Part shown: positions 26,930-34,651 of the stretch, one piece after another
Layout: every line of letters begins with the position of its first letter
Numbering within the stretch: the first letter of the stretch is position 1
Origin: an uncultured SAR116 cluster alpha proteobacterium
GTDB taxonomy: Bacteria; Pseudomonadota; Alphaproteobacteria; Puniceispirillales; Puniceispirillaceae
DNA: 37,490 nt
Assembly (NCBI GenBank): GCA_902596655.1
Contig: CACJUX010000019.1
Span: 1-37,490, forward strand
Direction: 5' to 3'
Notes under the pieces: generated by a model
Databases searched by the model: none
Told to the model about the DNA's origin: nothing
The model's input: the letters and a program-made list of their open reading frames with translations, nothing else
Program-made: the position numbers and the translations under genes

Positions 26930-28324
26930 ATGACAAGAATCGATAAGCCGGAGAAGTTACCCTCGGTTGATCGTCTGTTAAACGATCCCAATGGAGTTGA
27001 ACTGATTTGTGAATTTGGAGCATCTGTTGTCATTCGGTCTGTGAAAACCATCCTCGCAAGGGCAAGGGCGCAGGTGGTGGCAGGCACCACAATCGAATAT
27101 GCCTCGCTTTTAAAAGCATTGTCAGAAGAGGTGATGCACACGGTAACACCCTCACTGCGGCCAGTGATCAATCTGACAGGGACAGTGCTGCACACCAATC
27201 TTGGACGTGCCGCCCTACCAGAATCTGCCATAAAGGCGATGATTGATGTCGCAAGGGGGGCCAGCAATCTGGAATATGATTTGGAGACAGGCAAGCGCGG
27301 CGATCGTCATAAACACGCCGAAGACTTGCTTTGCTACTTGACGGGAGCAGATGCTGCGCTTGTCGTAAACAATAATGCCGCGGCGGTGCTATTGACACTT
27401 AATAGTTTGGCAAAACGCAAAGAAGTTCCGGTGTCCCGCGGTGAATTAATAGAAATTGGCGGCGCATTCCGCATGCCCGATATAATGGCGCAGGCGGGGT
27501 GCAAGCTAATAGAAGTTGGCACAACAAATCGGACACATGGCAAAGATTTTGAGCTAGCGATTGGCGCAAGGACTGCCTTGTTGATGAAGGTGCATACCTC
27601 CAATTTTGAAATTAAAGGGTTTACAAAAAGTGTGTCTGAACAATTGCTTGCTGAGATCGCGCATCGCCATAATTTGCCGCTAGTAACAGATCTCGGCAGT
27701 GGCACGCTAATTGATCTGGAAAGTCATCAATTGCCACATGAAACCACTGTTACTGAAGCCTTGGGGGCTGGTGCAGATTTGGTCACCTTTAGTGGCGATA
27801 AACTTCTTGGTGGACCACAGGCTGGGATTATTGCAGGTAGGCGCGACCTAATCAACAAGCTCAAACGCAACCCTATGATGCGGGCGATGCGGCCTGATAA
27901 ATTAACTCTGGCCGCTTTGCACGCGGTGCTGCGTTTACATACCGACCCGTCGCGGCTAGTGATGGAATTACCAACTTTGCGTTTGCTATCACGTGATCAT
28001 AGTGAAATTGCGCGGTTGGCGACCCGCATTGCCGCAACTGTGCAAGATAAGTGCGAAGGGTTTGAGGTGATTGCTGCACCTGTCCAAAGCCAGATTGGCA
28101 GTGGCGCGTTGCCAAGTGACACGTTGGCAAGCGTAGCGCTTAAAATTACAGTGTCCGGTAAGCGCCGTCCCGGTTCAGCATTGATTAAGTTAGCCAAAGC
28201 ATTCAGGAACCTGCCTGTTCCGGTAATAGGTCGTATTACCGATGGAGCATTATGGTTTGATGTGAGATGTCTCGAAGATGAGTGTACCTTCATCGAGAAT
28301 CTACAGGAGCTTACTCTCAAATGA
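26930..28324 (+). CDS. selA: L-seryl-tRNA(Sec) selenium transferase SelA
   Basis: A PLP enzyme that converts Ser-tRNA(Sec) to selenocysteyl-tRNA(Sec) using selenophosphate. The 464 residues match bacterial SelA. The PLP-binding lysine is Lys291 in T-F-S-G-D-K-L-L-G-G-P-Q-A-G. The N-terminal tRNA-binding part has I-N-L-T-G-T-V-L-H-T-N-L-G-R near residue 80 and Y-D-L-E-T-G-K-R-G-D-R near 121, both strongly conserved in SelA. AAAGG lies before ATG 26930. The TGA stop overlaps the selB start as ATGA, so translation is coupled. It heads a selA-selB-selC unit. The selenophosphate synthetase gene (selD) is not in this window and must lie elsewhere if the pathway works. Confidence 0.97.
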   Translation: MTRIDKPEKLPSVDRLLNDPNGVELICEFGASVVIRSVKTILARARAQVVAGTTIEYASLLKALSEEVMHTVTPSLRPVINLTGTVLHTNLGRAALPESAIKAMIDVARGASNLEYDLETGKRGDRHKHAEDLLCYLTGADAALVVNNNAAAVLLTLNSLAKRKEVPVSRGELIEIGGAFRMPDIMAQAGCKLIEVGTTNRTHGKDFELAIGARTALLMKVHTSNFEIKGFTKSVSEQLLAEIAHRHNLPLVTDLGSGTLIDLESHQLPHETTVTEALGAGADLVTFSGDKLLGGPQAGIIAGRRDLINKLKRNPMMRAMRPDKLTLAALHAVLRLHTDPSRLVMELPTLRLLSRDHSEIARLATRIAATVQDKCEGFEVIAAPVQSQIGSGALPSDTLASVALKITVSGKRRPGSALIKLAKAFRNLPVPVIGRITDGALWFDVRCLEDECTFIENLQELTLK

Positions 28325-30270
28325 TTGTCGCAACGGCAGGCCATGTAGATCATGGCAAGACAGAGCTTATCAAAGCCTTGACCGGGACCGACACCGACCG
28401 TCTGTCAGAAGAAAAAGCGCGCGGATTGTCCGTCGACCTTGGATTTGCCTACCAAGTATTACCAGACTCAAAAATTCTCGGCTTTGTAGATGTACCCGGC
28501 CATGAAAAATTCATCCACAATATGTTGGCAGGGGTGGCGGGGATTGATCTTGGTTTGCTCGTAGTAGCTGCTGATGATGGGGTAATGCCACAAACAGGTG
28601 AACATCTTGCCATACTTAATCTGCTTGCCATCGAAAAATGCCTAGTGGCGTTGACCAAGGTTGACCGGGTGCAACCAGAACGTATTAGTGAAGTGCAGCT
28701 GCAACTGAAGCGGTTTCTTGCAGATGCAGGGCGAGAGGGGTGTGATGTTTACCCCGTCTGTGCTCCCAAGGAAGAGGGAATTGATTTGCTCGGCCAAGCA
28801 CTTTTCCAGCACGCCAAAGAAATCAGTTCAAAAGCCGATATTGCACGAGCCACTCATCACAATTTTAGGATGGCCATTGACCGGGTTTTTTCTCTGAAGG
28901 GGGTGGGTTTGATCGTCACCGGTATGGTTTTTTCCGGTTTGGTTCAAATTTCACAAAGTCTGACACTCTCGTCAACCGGATCGCAAGTCCGCATAAGAGG
29001 CATAAGAGTAAATAGCCAGATAAGTGATTGCGCAAAGGCTGGAGAACGTTGCGCGCTGAATATCACTGGGCGCGGTATTGGCAAACACTCAGTAAGGCGA
29101 GGCAACTGGTTGATGCATCAAAGCCTCTATAATCCAACAAACCGCATTGATGTTGATCTTGAGGTGTTGCAGAGCGCGTCTAATGTGTTAAACCATTGGA
29201 CGCCAACACATCTGCATATTGGCTCGGACCACCTGCCAGCAAGGGTTGCAATTTTGTCCGAAGGTGGCATTGCGGCGGGCAAACGTGGTTTGGCTCAATT
29301 GGTGCTGGAACGTGATATATTCGCTTGTCACGGAGATCGTTTTGTATTGAGGGATCAATCTGCACAACGCACCATTGCGGGTGGGCGCGTCATTGATCCC
29401 TTTGCGCCTAAGCGCGGCCGTGCAAAGCCAAGACGAATAGCTAGCTTGAAAGCAATGTGTTCCGATACCCCCGCCAAAATACTAAAAAAACTGGCTGGCC
29501 TAAGTGAGACCGGTGTACCACTTCGCCCATTTGCTGTGGCGCATAACCTACGACCCCCTCAAGTAAATGCGCTGATTGCGTCTTTAGAATTGAGGCTTGT
29601 TGGCAGTGCAGCAGAGGAACGGGTTTTCTGCGATAGAAAATGGCAAGAGCTACTCCACCATATTGAAAAAATCATAGTCCAATTTCACCGGTCCAATCCG
29701 TCCGTTGTTGGCGCAAGTATCAAAGATATACAGACACAGCTGACCCCTTTTGTTGAGATGGTGTCGCTTGAAGCAGCGCTTAATTTGTTGGTTGCAGAAA
29801 ATAGACTTGGTACGCAGGAGAAAAAATTCTATCTGCCCTCTCACGTTATTTATATCTCGGCGAAGGACAGGAGTCTTTTGGCACGAGCTATGGCGATTCT
29901 GGCCCCAACATCCGGCACGCCCCCCAGCCTTCACCAGGCAGCCAAAGATATAGGTGTTGAGGTTTCCTCACTCGAAAAAGCTCTTATAATTGGTGTCAAA
30001 TTGGGAGATGTTGCGATTATTGAGAAAAACCGTTACTTGCCCAAAGCCCTGCTGATTAAATTTGTCATCATCGCGGAGCAGCTTGCGGCGCGGTCAGATG
30101 ATGGTTTGTTTACAGCAGCCAATTTTCGCGACGAGATCAAATTGGGACGGAATTTTGTAATTGCTGTTTTGGAATATTTCGACCGAGTAGGATTTACTAT
30201 GCAGGTCGGCAACCACCGTCGTGTTCGGTGTTCTGCTAACAGTATTTTTTCGTTAGAAAATAAAGACTAA
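28321..30270 (+). CDS. selB: Selenocysteine-specific elongation factor SelB
   Basis: Delivers Sec-tRNA(Sec) to ribosomes at UGA codons followed by a SECIS hairpin. From ATG 28321 it has 649 residues. The EF-Tu-like GTPase domain has G1 G-H-V-D-H-G-K-T at 7-14, the SelB-type switch R-G-L-S-V-D-L-G-F-A-Y, G3 D-V-P-G-H-E-K-F near 59 and G4 T-K-V-D near 113. Beta-barrel domains follow to about 340. The C-terminal half contains the tandem winged helices that bind the SECIS hairpin (for example G-V-P-L-R-P-F-A-V-A-H). A frame open 13 codons further upstream lies inside selA and is rejected in favour of the 4-base ATGA overlap. selC starts 20 bases after its stop. Confidence 0.96.
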   Translation: MIVATAGHVDHGKTELIKALTGTDTDRLSEEKARGLSVDLGFAYQVLPDSKILGFVDVPGHEKFIHNMLAGVAGIDLGLLVVAADDGVMPQTGEHLAILNLLAIEKCLVALTKVDRVQPERISEVQLQLKRFLADAGREGCDVYPVCAPKEEGIDLLGQALFQHAKEISSKADIARATHHNFRMAIDRVFSLKGVGLIVTGMVFSGLVQISQSLTLSSTGSQVRIRGIRVNSQISDCAKAGERCALNITGRGIGKHSVRRGNWLMHQSLYNPTNRIDVDLEVLQSASNVLNHWTPTHLHIGSDHLPARVAILSEGGIAAGKRGLAQLVLERDIFACHGDRFVLRDQSAQRTIAGGRVIDPFAPKRGRAKPRRIASLKAMCSDTPAKILKKLAGLSETGVPLRPFAVAHNLRPPQVNALIASLELRLVGSAAEERVFCDRKWQELLHHIEKIIVQFHRSNPSVVGASIKDIQTQLTPFVEMVSLEAALNLLVAENRLGTQEKKFYLPSHVIYISAKDRSLLARAMAILAPTSGTPPSLHQAAKDIGVEVSSLEKALIIGVKLGDVAIIEKNRYLPKALLIKFVIIAEQLAARSDDGLFTAANFRDEIKLGRNFVIAVLEYFDRVGFTMQVGNHRRVRCSANSIFSLENKD

Positions 30271-30290
30271 TGGAGAGTAAAGACTTATAT

Positions 30291-30386
30291 GGAAGAGGAT
30301 CGCACCCCGGTGGGGCGCCTAGACTTCAAATCTAGTGAGGGGCGTTTAACGTCCCTGGTGGGTTCGACTCCCACTCTCTTTCGCCA
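30291..30386 (+). tRNA. selC: tRNA-Sec (SelC, anticodon TCA)
   Basis: 96 bases with encoded CCA. It has the hallmarks of bacterial tRNA-Sec: an 8-base-pair acceptor stem (GGAAGAGG against TCTCTTTC, with G-T pairs) stacked on a 5-bp T stem (GTGGG-TTCGACT-CCCAC). The D arm CCCC-GGT-GGGG has a minimal loop. The anticodon stem CTAGA/TCTAG carries loop CTTCAAA with anticodon TCA at 30326-30328. The long variable arm is GGGGCG-TTTAA-CGTCCC. It resembles E. coli selC closely around the anticodon and T arm. It is placed only 20 bases behind selB on the same strand, so it may be cut from the selAB transcript. Confidence 0.98.
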
Positions 30387-30482
30387 ATCACCAAACAAGA
30401 CGAAATGCCAAATGCATGAAAAACGCTGAGCAAGGACAACGCTGGCAATGTTTGAGTTTGTGTAACTTTTCGAAGAACTAAT
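30387..30482. other. Spacer after selC
   Basis: No gene. An AT-rich inverted repeat GAACTAA-TTTATT-TTAGTTC (30475-30494) sits at its right edge and overlaps the end of the gcvH remnant. It could serve as a weak bidirectional terminator between the converging sel operon and selenoprotein transcripts; no long T-run accompanies it. Confidence 0.3.
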
Positions 30483-30801
30483 TTATTTTAGTTCGCTGAC
30501 CCAGCCAGCTAATGCTTCGTAAGTATCTTCATTTATCAAATGGTCCGGAGCATTAATGTCAGTAATCTAAAGTATGAAAAGCCGGTTCTACGAATTGCTT
30601 TCTTTTACAATTGAAGTCAAATCATCAAAAGGGCATCGTTAATTTCTGTTATTTAGCCAACAGCATGGCTGTATATATCAGAGGTGGCCTTCACTGGTTC
30701 GATCAGAGCGGCCGAATAACCCTAGTCGTTGTTTTGCCGATTTTGGGTAGTTCAACAAACACAATATCGCCAAGCTGTACAACGTCGTATGGTGTGTGCC
30801 G
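30483..30801 (-). pseudogene. Degenerate gcvH-like gene (glycine cleavage H protein, lipoyl carrier)
   Basis: Three minus-strand frames carry consecutive pieces of a GcvH protein. Near 30801-30730 is Y-D-V-V-Q-L-G-D-I-V-F-V-E-L-P-K-I-G-K. Near 30709-30655 is A-A-L-I-E-P-V-K-A-T-S-D-I-Y, where the lysine (30689-30691) sits in the lipoylation context normally written E-S-V-K-A. After a stop comes I-T-E-I-N-D-A-L-L. Near 30566-30483 is A-P-D-H-L-I-N-E-D-T-Y-E-A-L-A-G-W-V and the TAA stop. Two frameshifts, an internal TAA and roughly 60 extra bases before the last block rule out a working protein, and the N-terminus is not recognisable. It lies just downstream of the selenoprotein gene on the same strand. 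Confidence 0.75.
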
Positions 30802-30883
30802 ACAGATCATATCTCGCTAGTGAGATTTACCTATTAATCATCTTCGGAAAATTTTCATAAAACCTGAACTTTCTAAGTTTAAA

Positions 30884-30932
30884 GTGACACAATCTATTCG
30901 CTCAAAAGAGTGTGGAAGTCTTAAGGTGTCAC
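30884..30932 (-). terminator. Inverted repeat at the end of the selenoprotein gene
   Basis: GTGACAC and GTGTCAC (30926-30932 and 30884-30890) form a 7-bp stem that includes the stop codon, with a 35-base loop. On the minus strand the stem is followed by TTTAAACTT. The loop is long and the T-run short, so this is only a weak terminator candidate. Confidence 0.25.
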
Positions 30933-32164
30933 CATCCCGAAGCCGACGATCCGGGTAACGGACCTTCAGACCAAAATCTTGGCGTCATCAGGGACATTTC
31001 AACAATTTGCAACATGACCTTGTTTTCAGAAACGATTGAGACTGCCTCGAGAGAGAGAAGCAAACGGCCTGCCCTGGTCTCTTCCCAGAACCATTTTCCC
31101 ATTAATTCCAGATCATCTATCCCATCACGATGGGTTCTTGTTTCGGTATAGTAGGCTTCCAAATCTTCAACAACCAGCTTCAAAAGGGGAATTGCTGGTA
31201 GTCCTTTTCGGGGGCTTTTTGGTATCTCACCCCTGATGAATTCAGAAACAAAAGGTGCAAAGTCCTTTATCGCGAGTTCGCTAGCCCCGACAGTTGTGCG
31301 TCCGCGAGCTGCGACCGCCGCTTCATAATCGGGCAGTAATGCGTCTATCTCGCGCTGGACTGCAGCTACCAATTCGTCCACATCACCAATATCATCTTTA
31401 TTTAAAACAAGCTCTGGCGGCAACGCATAACCCATGCGCCCGTCTCGAACGGGGATAATTTCTGGAAAATCTTCCAGAACAGGGCCGGTCTCGGCCTCAA
31501 GCAATTCAAACGCTGATTGGATTACCTTCTTTTGGAACTCTGGATCATTTGGTTTTCCCATCCCCCGTCCCATTGGAAAATCTAAAAACAATCCGCGTGC
31601 AGGCTTGATAGCCTCGATGTGTTCACGAATAAAACCGACAAGAACAGTCGACAGACCCTCTGATTCAAAATAATGGGCAAGCCCGCACACGGCGCGCGTA
31701 CAAAACGGTCATATGGGGATTAAAAAGACTGTATTGACACCCTCTTGCTTCATCTGCCCTGCAACTTCACGGGCGGACTTCTCCATCGTGACTGGGTCTG
31801 CGGCTCCCATAAATGAAAAATGCATGTCAGCAACGGACCCAATCTCGCCATCTGTTACCATCTCGTCTAGCCTGTCCAATGGGATGATTACATTGAGATC
31901 TTGCTGCCATGCAGAGCGGTCAAATTCGACGGCCACGTGGGTCATGACAAGATCGCGGTCGTGCTTGTGAAAAGTTCTGTAGTCTTTTGCAAGCCAAGAG
32001 AAGGGTTTGTCACCACGCCGTGATACAGCTGCAGTCGACACAATTGAAATTCGCCGTTGGTTTGGGGGCACCGGGGTTGTCCATGCAAGATTGTCGAATG
32101 TTGGCAGTTCAAGATTTGAAATAAAACCTCGGCCTACAGCCGGCATCTCTGAGATTTTGGTCAT
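30929..32164 (-). CDS. GrdB/PrdB-family selenoprotein with in-frame TGA (Sec152)
   Basis: One gene, not two. An ORF from ATG 32164 (GAGGGA about 8 bases upstream) stops at TGA 31709-31711 after 151 codons, and the same frame continues without interruption to TGA 30929. Reading the first TGA as selenocysteine gives 411 residues with I-P-I-U-P-F-C-T-R-A at 149-158, a U-x-x-C redox motif. Around it are hallmarks of the glycine/D-proline reductase selenoprotein B family: I-P-L-D-R-L-D-E-M-V near 95, I-G-S-V-A-D-M-H-F-S-F-M-G-A near 108, E-V-A-G-Q-M-K-Q-E-G-V near 134, and F-P-M-G-R-G-M-G-K-P-N-D after the Sec. As I recall, PrdB has its Sec at the same position but is only about 240 residues. Here about 170 extra residues follow (E/L-rich, no Cys evident). 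Convergent with selA-selB-selC. Substrate and partner proteins are unknown. Confidence 0.9.
31675..31711 (-). promoter_or_regulatory. Candidate bacterial SECIS element after the Sec UGA
   Basis: Directly 3' of the UGA (31709-31711) the mRNA is very GC-rich and can fold. CGCGC (from 10 bases after the UGA) pairs with GUGUG around a G-C-C loop (31686-31698), with a G as first loop base as in known bacterial SECIS hairpins. A second small hairpin, GGGC-UU-GCCC, follows at 31675-31684. Distance and loop fit SelB recognition loosely. Bacterial SECIS elements lie within the coding region and vary, so this is a candidate. Confidence 0.5.
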
Positions 32165-32661
32165 TTCGAAGTTCCCTCAGACGTCAAAACTATCTAAATA
32201 CAACGTTGGGAAATGTTGAGCGAAAGGGCAAGCAAGAATTACTGATTTGTAAATTCAGCGATACTAAAAATTTTAGCAATTATTTTTCTGTTCCGGCAAA
32301 AATGAGGTATGATCAGGTAACCGTTCCCTAAGGCGCAACCACCGCTGCCCAATGAGCATGCCCCCTTTGACTTGAGACTTGTCTAAACCAAAAAGCAGCA
32401 TCGGTAACCCTAGAATAGGATTTGCGAGCAGATTTGGGTTTGGATTTTAGTGGCGTGATATGATTAATGCTATTCAGAGAGTGATTCTGAAAGACGGGAT
32501 CCCTTTCCGGCGTCAGTCACCCAAGACAACTTTATATGTGTTTAGCTAATTTACTCAGCGGGGTTAATTAGCTGAAGCATGTGACGAGAACAAATACTTC
32601 AAAGGTAATGCAAAAACTGTAAGGTGTTTCCAGTGACGATTTTACTCGCAGGGAGAAAGAG
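32165..32661. other. Intergenic region between selenoprotein and 5'-nucleotidase genes
   Basis: About 500 AT-rich bases holding the divergent promoters. On the minus strand a 42-codon ORF (32273..32401, ATG start, M-L-L-F-G-L-D-K-S-Q-V-K-G-G) ends 108 bases before the selenoprotein start. The same frame is open about 40 bases further upstream (N-P-N-L-L-A-N-P-I-L-G-L-P), so it may be the tail of a decayed membrane protein gene. No ribosome-binding site was evident. On the plus strand, no gene was seen before the AGGGAGAAAGAG preceding the nucleotidase. Confidence 0.3.
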
Positions 32662-34485
32662 ATGGAATTCCCCAGGCTTAAAAAAGGCAGAACAATTTTA
32701 CATTATGGTGTAATTGCAACCTTATTCGCAACCCTATCGTTGGGGGTGGCAAAGGCAGGCGAACTCAAGATTGTTCACATAAACGATCATCATTCTCACC
32801 TGAAGCCCGATGGAAGGATGAGTCTAAATTTGGGCGGCAAATCTACAAGGGTTAAATCCGGTGGAATGCCATCTGTCGTGGCCAAAATCAAGGACCTCCA
32901 GAACAAGAACCATAACCTGCTAAAACTGCATGCTGGCGATGCTGTATCCGGATCACTGTTTTTTACGTTGTTCAAGGGCGAGGCTGACGCTGCCCTTATG
33001 AATGAGGTCTGCTTTGATGCTTTCGCACTTGGAAACCATGAGTTCAATGAGGGTGACGCAGGTCTTGTGAAATTTCTGGATTTTCTAAAATCAGACAAAT
33101 GTAACACGCCAGTCCTCGCCGCCAATATCAAGCCGGAGGTTGGTGTTTCCCCTCTAACGCCAAACAGCGAGACCGACTATTTTCAGCCTTATACTGTGGT
33201 TCAGATTGATGGCATGAAGATTGGAATCGTGGGAATCAACATTGTCCGAAAAACGAAACTTTCTTCCAGCCCCGATGAGACAACAATCTTTCTTGACGAG
33301 GCTGAAACCGCTCAAAGAATGGTTGATGAACTCAAACAAACCGGCATTAATCATATAATTCTGCTGACACATTACGGGTATCAAAATGAAATGGAGCTTG
33401 CCTCCAAAATTGATGGAGTCGATGTGATCATTGGTGGCGATTCACACACACTTCTGGGTGATTTTGACGCTCTCGGCTTGAACTCATCTGGTCCTTACCC
33501 GACAGTGGTGCACGGCGTTGATGGCAATACTGTTTGTGTTGCTACCGCCTGGCAATATAGTCAGATCGTTGGCGAACTCGACATCTCATTCAATGACAAA
33601 GGTGAAGTCCAGTCATGCCGTGGCGTCCCGCATTTAATGCTTGGAGACAGTTTTAAGCGCAAAAACGCCGATGGTGAACGTGTTGAGGTTGGGGGTGCAG
33701 CGCGCGAAGCGATCTATGCGCAAATCAACGCTGACCCCAAGCTTTCCATCGTAAAGGAAGATGTGGATGCTGCGGCATTGCTTGCATCCTTCAATGTGAA
33801 AGTAGAGGAGATGCGGTCGGTGAAGATCGGGGATGTTACGGAAAACCTGTGCCTGTCACGTATTCCTGGGGATAAGCGGTCAAAAATCTGCTCCCCTGAA
33901 GATACGGCGAGGAACGGCTCCGATATTTCCATGTTGGTAGCACATGCGTTTCGTGAGATGGCAAAGGCTAGCGACATCGCCATCCAGAATGGTGGTGGTG
34001 TGAGAACTGATATCTCCAAGGGTACCCTTACCATGGGTGACGCCTACAAATTGCTGCCCTTCGCAAATACGCTTGTTGAAATGGAAATGACCGGCGCAGA
34101 AATAAAGACTGTTCTTGAGGAGGCAGTTGACTACGCTCTCCAGCCAGATGGCTCTACTGGTGCCTATCCCTATGCAGCTGGTTTGCGCTGGCATATCAAG
34201 GTGGCGGCGTCACTTGGGCAGCGTCTGCGTCAGATGGAGTTTAAGGGTCGAAACGATGGGTCGTGGGCTCCGCTGGATATGGATAAGACGTACCGCCTTG
34301 TCACTAACAATTATATTGCGGCAGGCCGTGATGGCTATCTGACTTTTAAGACAGTAAAGAACGGCGGACGCTATACAGACACCTATCTTGATTATACGCA
34401 GTCGTTCGTCGATTACGTTCAGGAGCGCGGTAGCGTCGGCAGACTGCCGTCATCTGAATATTCAACGCAAGCTCTGATGAGGTAG
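32662..34485 (+). CDS. 5'-nucleotidase / UshA-type metallophosphoesterase, secreted
   Basis: A periplasmic nucleotide phosphohydrolase, 607 residues with a signal peptide (residues 1-31: basic start, hydrophobic A-T-L-F-A-T-L-S-L-G-V, A-K-A cleavage region). The N-terminal calcineurin-like domain has the metal motifs I-N-D-H-H-S-H-L near 38, H-A-G-D-A near 91, G-N-H-E-F-N near 126 and L-T-H-Y-G-Y near 235. The C-terminal substrate domain has N-G-G-G-V-R-T-D-I near 444, L-P-F-A-N-T-L-V and N-N-Y-I-A-A-G-R-D-G-Y near 551. Members hydrolyse nucleotides, cyclic nucleotides or UDP-sugars, serving phosphate and purine scavenging; the exact specificity is not readable. AGGGAGAAAGAG precedes the ATG. 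Confidence 0.93.
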   Translation: MEFPRLKKGRTILHYGVIATLFATLSLGVAKAGELKIVHINDHHSHLKPDGRMSLNLGGKSTRVKSGGMPSVVAKIKDLQNKNHNLLKLHAGDAVSGSLFFTLFKGEADAALMNEVCFDAFALGNHEFNEGDAGLVKFLDFLKSDKCNTPVLAANIKPEVGVSPLTPNSETDYFQPYTVVQIDGMKIGIVGINIVRKTKLSSSPDETTIFLDEAETAQRMVDELKQTGINHIILLTHYGYQNEMELASKIDGVDVIIGGDSHTLLGDFDALGLNSSGPYPTVVHGVDGNTVCVATAWQYSQIVGELDISFNDKGEVQSCRGVPHLMLGDSFKRKNADGERVEVGGAAREAIYAQINADPKLSIVKEDVDAAALLASFNVKVEEMRSVKIGDVTENLCLSRIPGDKRSKICSPEDTARNGSDISMLVAHAFREMAKASDIAIQNGGGVRTDISKGTLTMGDAYKLLPFANTLVEMEMTGAEIKTVLEEAVDYALQPDGSTGAYPYAAGLRWHIKVAASLGQRLRQMEFKGRNDGSWAPLDMDKTYRLVTNNYIAAGRDGYLTFKTVKNGGRYTDTYLDYTQSFVDYVQERGSVGRLPSSEYSTQALMR

Positions 34486-34651
34486 TTTAAAATGTCTTTT
34501 TCGGTGTGAGGTACGGGTTGTGCATCTTAGTGCTGATAGTTCTGTTTTTAATATTTGGAAAATTGATGACAAGTCAATTTGGAATGATTAACGTGTGGAT
34601 ATTCCCGTGCAATACTACAAGTCTTCTCGCTTGCAAAAAAGGTTAAGTGTT

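Noticed and set aside
28282-28320. Upstream extension of selB into selA
   Set aside because: The conserved protein starts exactly at the ATG overlapping the selA stop (ATGA); the 13 extra codons duplicate the selA 3' end out of frame.
30611-30820. 69-residue plus-strand ORF between selC and the selenoprotein gene
   Set aside because: It is antisense to the clear gcvH remnant and has no family features.
31709-32164. A separate 151-residue gene ending at TGA 31709
   Set aside because: The same frame continues past the TGA with family similarity on both sides and a U-x-x-C motif, and the Sec machinery is adjacent; the two pieces are one selenoprotein gene.
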